From positions 2,728,001 through 2,792,000 of the forward strand of contig NZ_CP043473.1 in assembly GCF_008275125.1 (NCBI RefSeq): DNA of 64,000 nt. The letters are read 5' to 3'. Within the stretch, counting starts at the first letter, position 1. Each line of letters starts with the position of its first letter. Origin of the DNA: Chromobacterium paludis (GTDB taxonomy: Bacteria; Pseudomonadota; Gammaproteobacteria; Burkholderiales; Chromobacteriaceae). Under the pieces are notes generated by a model. It ran no database searches. It worked only from the letters and a program-made list of their open reading frames with translations, and was not told the DNA's origin. Made by a program: the position numbers and the translations under genes. Shown in pieces: positions 61,793-64,000 of the stretch.

Positions 61793-63325
61793 ATGAATTC
61801 CCTATCCGGATACAACTCTCCTCTCTCGTCTTTCGACAGCTTGCTGCCGAACTTGAGCGGTTTATTGTCGAGCGGCCTGCTGCTGGGCTCCAGCAGCGGC
61901 GCGAGCGGCAGCGCCTCCAGCAGCGCGCCGGACCCAATACAGGTGGAACTGTCCACGCTGGGCCAGTTGATGTCCATCCTCAACACCTTCCAAAGCAGCC
62001 TGCAGCAGATTTATGCCCCCTACAGCCGCTTCAACAACACCAGTTCCAGCAGCAGCAATCCGTCCGTCGCCAGCGTCTCCTCGTCCGCCGGCGCGCAAAG
62101 CGCCAGCTACCTGCTGAACATCTCGCAGCTGGCGCAAGCGCAGAGCGCCACATCGGCCTTCTCGCTGTCCGACAGCGGCACGACCGTGGTGGGCAGCGGC
62201 AGCCTGACCATCACCACCGGCAGCTACGCCTACAGCAGCCCCACCTCGGCCACCAGCTTCACCGCCAGCGGCTCGCCGGTGACCATCAACATCAGCAATG
62301 GCACCTTGTCCAGCATCGCCAGTTCGATCAACGGCGCCGGCGCCGGCGTGGTGGCCAATGTGGTGCAAAACGCCTCCGGCAACTATCAGTTGCAGATCAG
62401 CCAGGCCAGCACCGGGGCCAGCAACAATTTTCAGATCACCGTCAGCGACAACGACGGCAACAACACCGACCAGAACGGCCTGTCCCGGCTGGCCTTCGAC
62501 CAGACCCAGGCCGTGAACAGCGGCCAGAACTTGACGCAGACGCAGGCCGCGCAAAACGCCAGCTACACCATCAACGGCGCCTCCGGCTCCAGCGCCAGCA
62601 ACTTGGGCATACAGCTGGGCAGCGGCGTGTCGGCCAACCTGCTGGCCACCGGCAGCAGCAACATCACCGTCAATGTCGACTTCGGCTCGCTCAACAGCAA
62701 TGCCCAATCCCTGGCCAACGCCTTCAACACCGCTCAGGGCAGCATCAACAGCCTGCTCGGCAATCAGGTGAGCTCCCGCAACGACCCCATCGCCGCCCAG
62801 CTGCCGCAGCTGCTGAACACGCAGGCGCAGGCCGCTTACAGCAACGGCAGCTCGCTGCTGACCACGCTGAGCCAATTGGGCCTGCTCTATCAAAGCCCAT
62901 CGCAATACGGCCTGGGCGGCACGCTGAACCTGAATGTCAGCACGCTGCAGGCGGCCTACAACAGCGACTCCAGCGGCGCCGCCAACCTGCTGTACACCGC
63001 CGCGCAAACCCTGAACACGCTGGCCAACAGCTTCTCCTCCTATGGCGACGGCTCGCTGGTCAATGAAATGAACGCCTTGCAGGCCCAGCAGCGCAATCGG
63101 CAATTGGTGATCCACAGCCCGTCCACGCCCAGTACTTTCCCCTACAATCTGCAGAACCTGCTCAGCTATCCCTCCAGCAATTCCCTGCTGTCGGCGCAGC
63201 AAATCAGCGGCTTGGCGATGTACGCGCTGGTGTACTCGATAGGCGCGCCATACGCGATTGATTCGCTGCTGGTCGGCCAAGGCCTGGGTCTGCCGTCCAA
63301 CGGCAGCTTCTCCGCCACCGCCTGA
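61793..63325 (+). CDS. Orphan FliD-like surface/export protein
   Basis: 510 residues, Ser/Asn/Gln-rich, no Cys, no signal peptide. Blocks recall the flagellar cap protein FliD: SASYLLNISQLAQAQSATSAFSLS (FliD N-terminal region), AAQNASYTINGASGSSASNLGIQL (the AQDAxFTVNG region) and a long body. It lacks the usual FliD C-terminal coiled-coil and its N-terminus is very Ser-rich. No flagellar gene is nearby. It may be an exported adhesin or alternative cap; low-complexity resemblance alone is another possibility. Confidence 0.6.
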   Translation: MNSLSGYNSPLSSFDSLLPNLSGLLSSGLLLGSSSGASGSASSSAPDPIQVELSTLGQLMSILNTFQSSLQQIYAPYSRFNNTSSSSSNPSVASVSSSAGAQSASYLLNISQLAQAQSATSAFSLSDSGTTVVGSGSLTITTGSYAYSSPTSATSFTASGSPVTINISNGTLSSIASSINGAGAGVVANVVQNASGNYQLQISQASTGASNNFQITVSDNDGNNTDQNGLSRLAFDQTQAVNSGQNLTQTQAAQNASYTINGASGSSASNLGIQLGSGVSANLLATGSSNITVNVDFGSLNSNAQSLANAFNTAQGSINSLLGNQVSSRNDPIAAQLPQLLNTQAQAAYSNGSSLLTTLSQLGLLYQSPSQYGLGGTLNLNVSTLQAAYNSDSSGAANLLYTAAQTLNTLANSFSSYGDGSLVNEMNALQAQQRNRQLVIHSPSTPSTFPYNLQNLLSYPSSNSLLSAQQISGLAMYALVYSIGAPYAIDSLLVGQGLGLPSNGSFSATA

Positions 63326-63395
63326 TCCCGCGCTTTCCTGTTTCCCCTTGGTGCGTTAAAATTCATCGGATGATTGGATGTTTTGGAGAGTGACC

Positions 63396-64000
63396 ATGAT
63401 CCCCGCCTCCGCTAAACGCTCGCTGGTGGATATTGCCCTGGACAATCTGGGGGCGCAGATCGCTTCCGGCCACTGGCCGGTGGGCAGCCGCATCCCCACC
63501 GAACCGGAGCTGGCCGAGCAGCTTGGCATCAGCCGCAACACCGTGCGCGAAGCCGTGCGCGTGCTGCTGTATGCCGGCCTGTTGGAAGTGCGCCAGGGCG
63601 ACGGCACCTATGTCCGCGCGGCGGCCAATCCCGGCGAGGCCATGCGCGCGATCAGCCGCGCCAGCTTGCGCGAACACCTGGAAGTGCGCTGCCTGCTGGA
63701 AGAAAGCGCGGCGCGGCTGGCGGCGGAACGCGCCACCGAAGCCGAGCGGGCGCGCATCGCTACCGCGCTGGCGCAGCTGCACCCGCGCGCGGGCGACACG
63801 CCGGAGGACTATGCCGCGCGCGACCTCGACTTCCACCTCGCCATCGCCGACGCCTGCGGCAACCAGGCCTTGGCGGGCCTGTACCGCTATTTTTCCGACG
63901 CGGTGCGCCTTAGCGTGCAACGCTCCATCCGCGACGAGGCGCTGCCCGACCCCGATGTGGCCGCGCACGCCGCCATCTGCCAAGCCATACATGACCGCCA
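63396..64000 (+). CDS. GntR-family regulator (FadR/FCD type), 3' end outside window
   Basis: At least 201 codons visible. Winged HTH: TEPELAEQLGISRNTVREAVRVLLYAGLLEVRQGDGTYV. The following helical FCD effector domain has REHLEVRCLLEESAARLAAERA, DLDFHLAIADACGN and a metal-binding His pattern. GGAGAG precedes the ATG. It continues past position 64000. Confidence 0.9.
   Translation, partial: MIPASAKRSLVDIALDNLGAQIASGHWPVGSRIPTEPELAEQLGISRNTVREAVRVLLYAGLLEVRQGDGTYVRAAANPGEAMRAISRASLREHLEVRCLLEESAARLAAERATEAERARIATALAQLHPRAGDTPEDYAARDLDFHLAIADACGNQALAGLYRYFSDAVRLSVQRSIRDEALPDPDVAAHAAICQAIHDR

Overview
The window reads as a chromosomal segment of a high-GC betaproteobacterium of the Neisseriales, most like Chromobacterium or a close relative. 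This rests on overall protein resemblance, on high GC in nearly every gene, and on gene orders such as rpsP-rimM-trmD-rplS, surE-pcm-nlpD-rpoS, csp/clpS-clpA and a divergent ppsA/ppsR. The genus is an inference; no rRNA or tRNA gene is visible to anchor it. I see no prophage, insertion sequence, CRISPR array or rRNA operon. Almost everything is housekeeping, so the interest lies in regulation and in a few odd proteins.

Layout. 0.1-8.4 kb: rluE, monomeric icd, a LysR/GNAT divergent pair, a cold-shock gene, clpS-clpA. 8.4-16 kb: an AT-rich orphan, ogt-xerD, the rpsP-rimM-trmD-rplS operon, a Pat-type protein acetyltransferase overlapping a CDF metal transporter. 16-20.6 kb: nadA, then surE-pcm-nlpD-rpoS. 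20.6-32 kb: tgpA-DUF58-moxR, a histone-deacetylase-like hydrolase, a signal peptidase, plsY, folB, a truncated haemoglobin, dadA, a lone cheR, erpA, argC. 32-40 kb: rplM-rpsI, a candidate sRNA, the deoCABD nucleoside operon, relA. 40-50.5 kb: mutY, an RlmL-like rRNA methyltransferase with a huge repetitive N-terminus, marC, dctA, a cysteine-free peroxiredoxin homologue, ppsA/ppsR. 50.5-64 kb: a hairpin-rich intergenic element, yciH, trpS-chorismate mutase, creA, an MBL hydrolase, a Cys-rich secreted protein, tatD, the pilZ-holB-tmk-mltG string, modAB without modC, a psiF-like gene, an orphan FliD-like protein and a truncated GntR regulator.

Best candidate for something undescribed: upstream of trpS (51851-51972) there is a 17-codon leader peptide with three consecutive Trp codons, followed by mutually exclusive antiterminator and terminator hairpins. 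This is the architecture of a classical trp attenuator, but here it precedes tryptophanyl-tRNA synthetase and a co-transcribed chorismate mutase. Second is a putative Hfq-type sRNA (about 33056-33162, minus strand) with a CU-rich, anti-Shine-Dalgarno loop and a U10 terminator. Third are the RlmL-like enzyme with 123-bp in-frame repeats and the thiol peroxidase homologue that has lost every cysteine.
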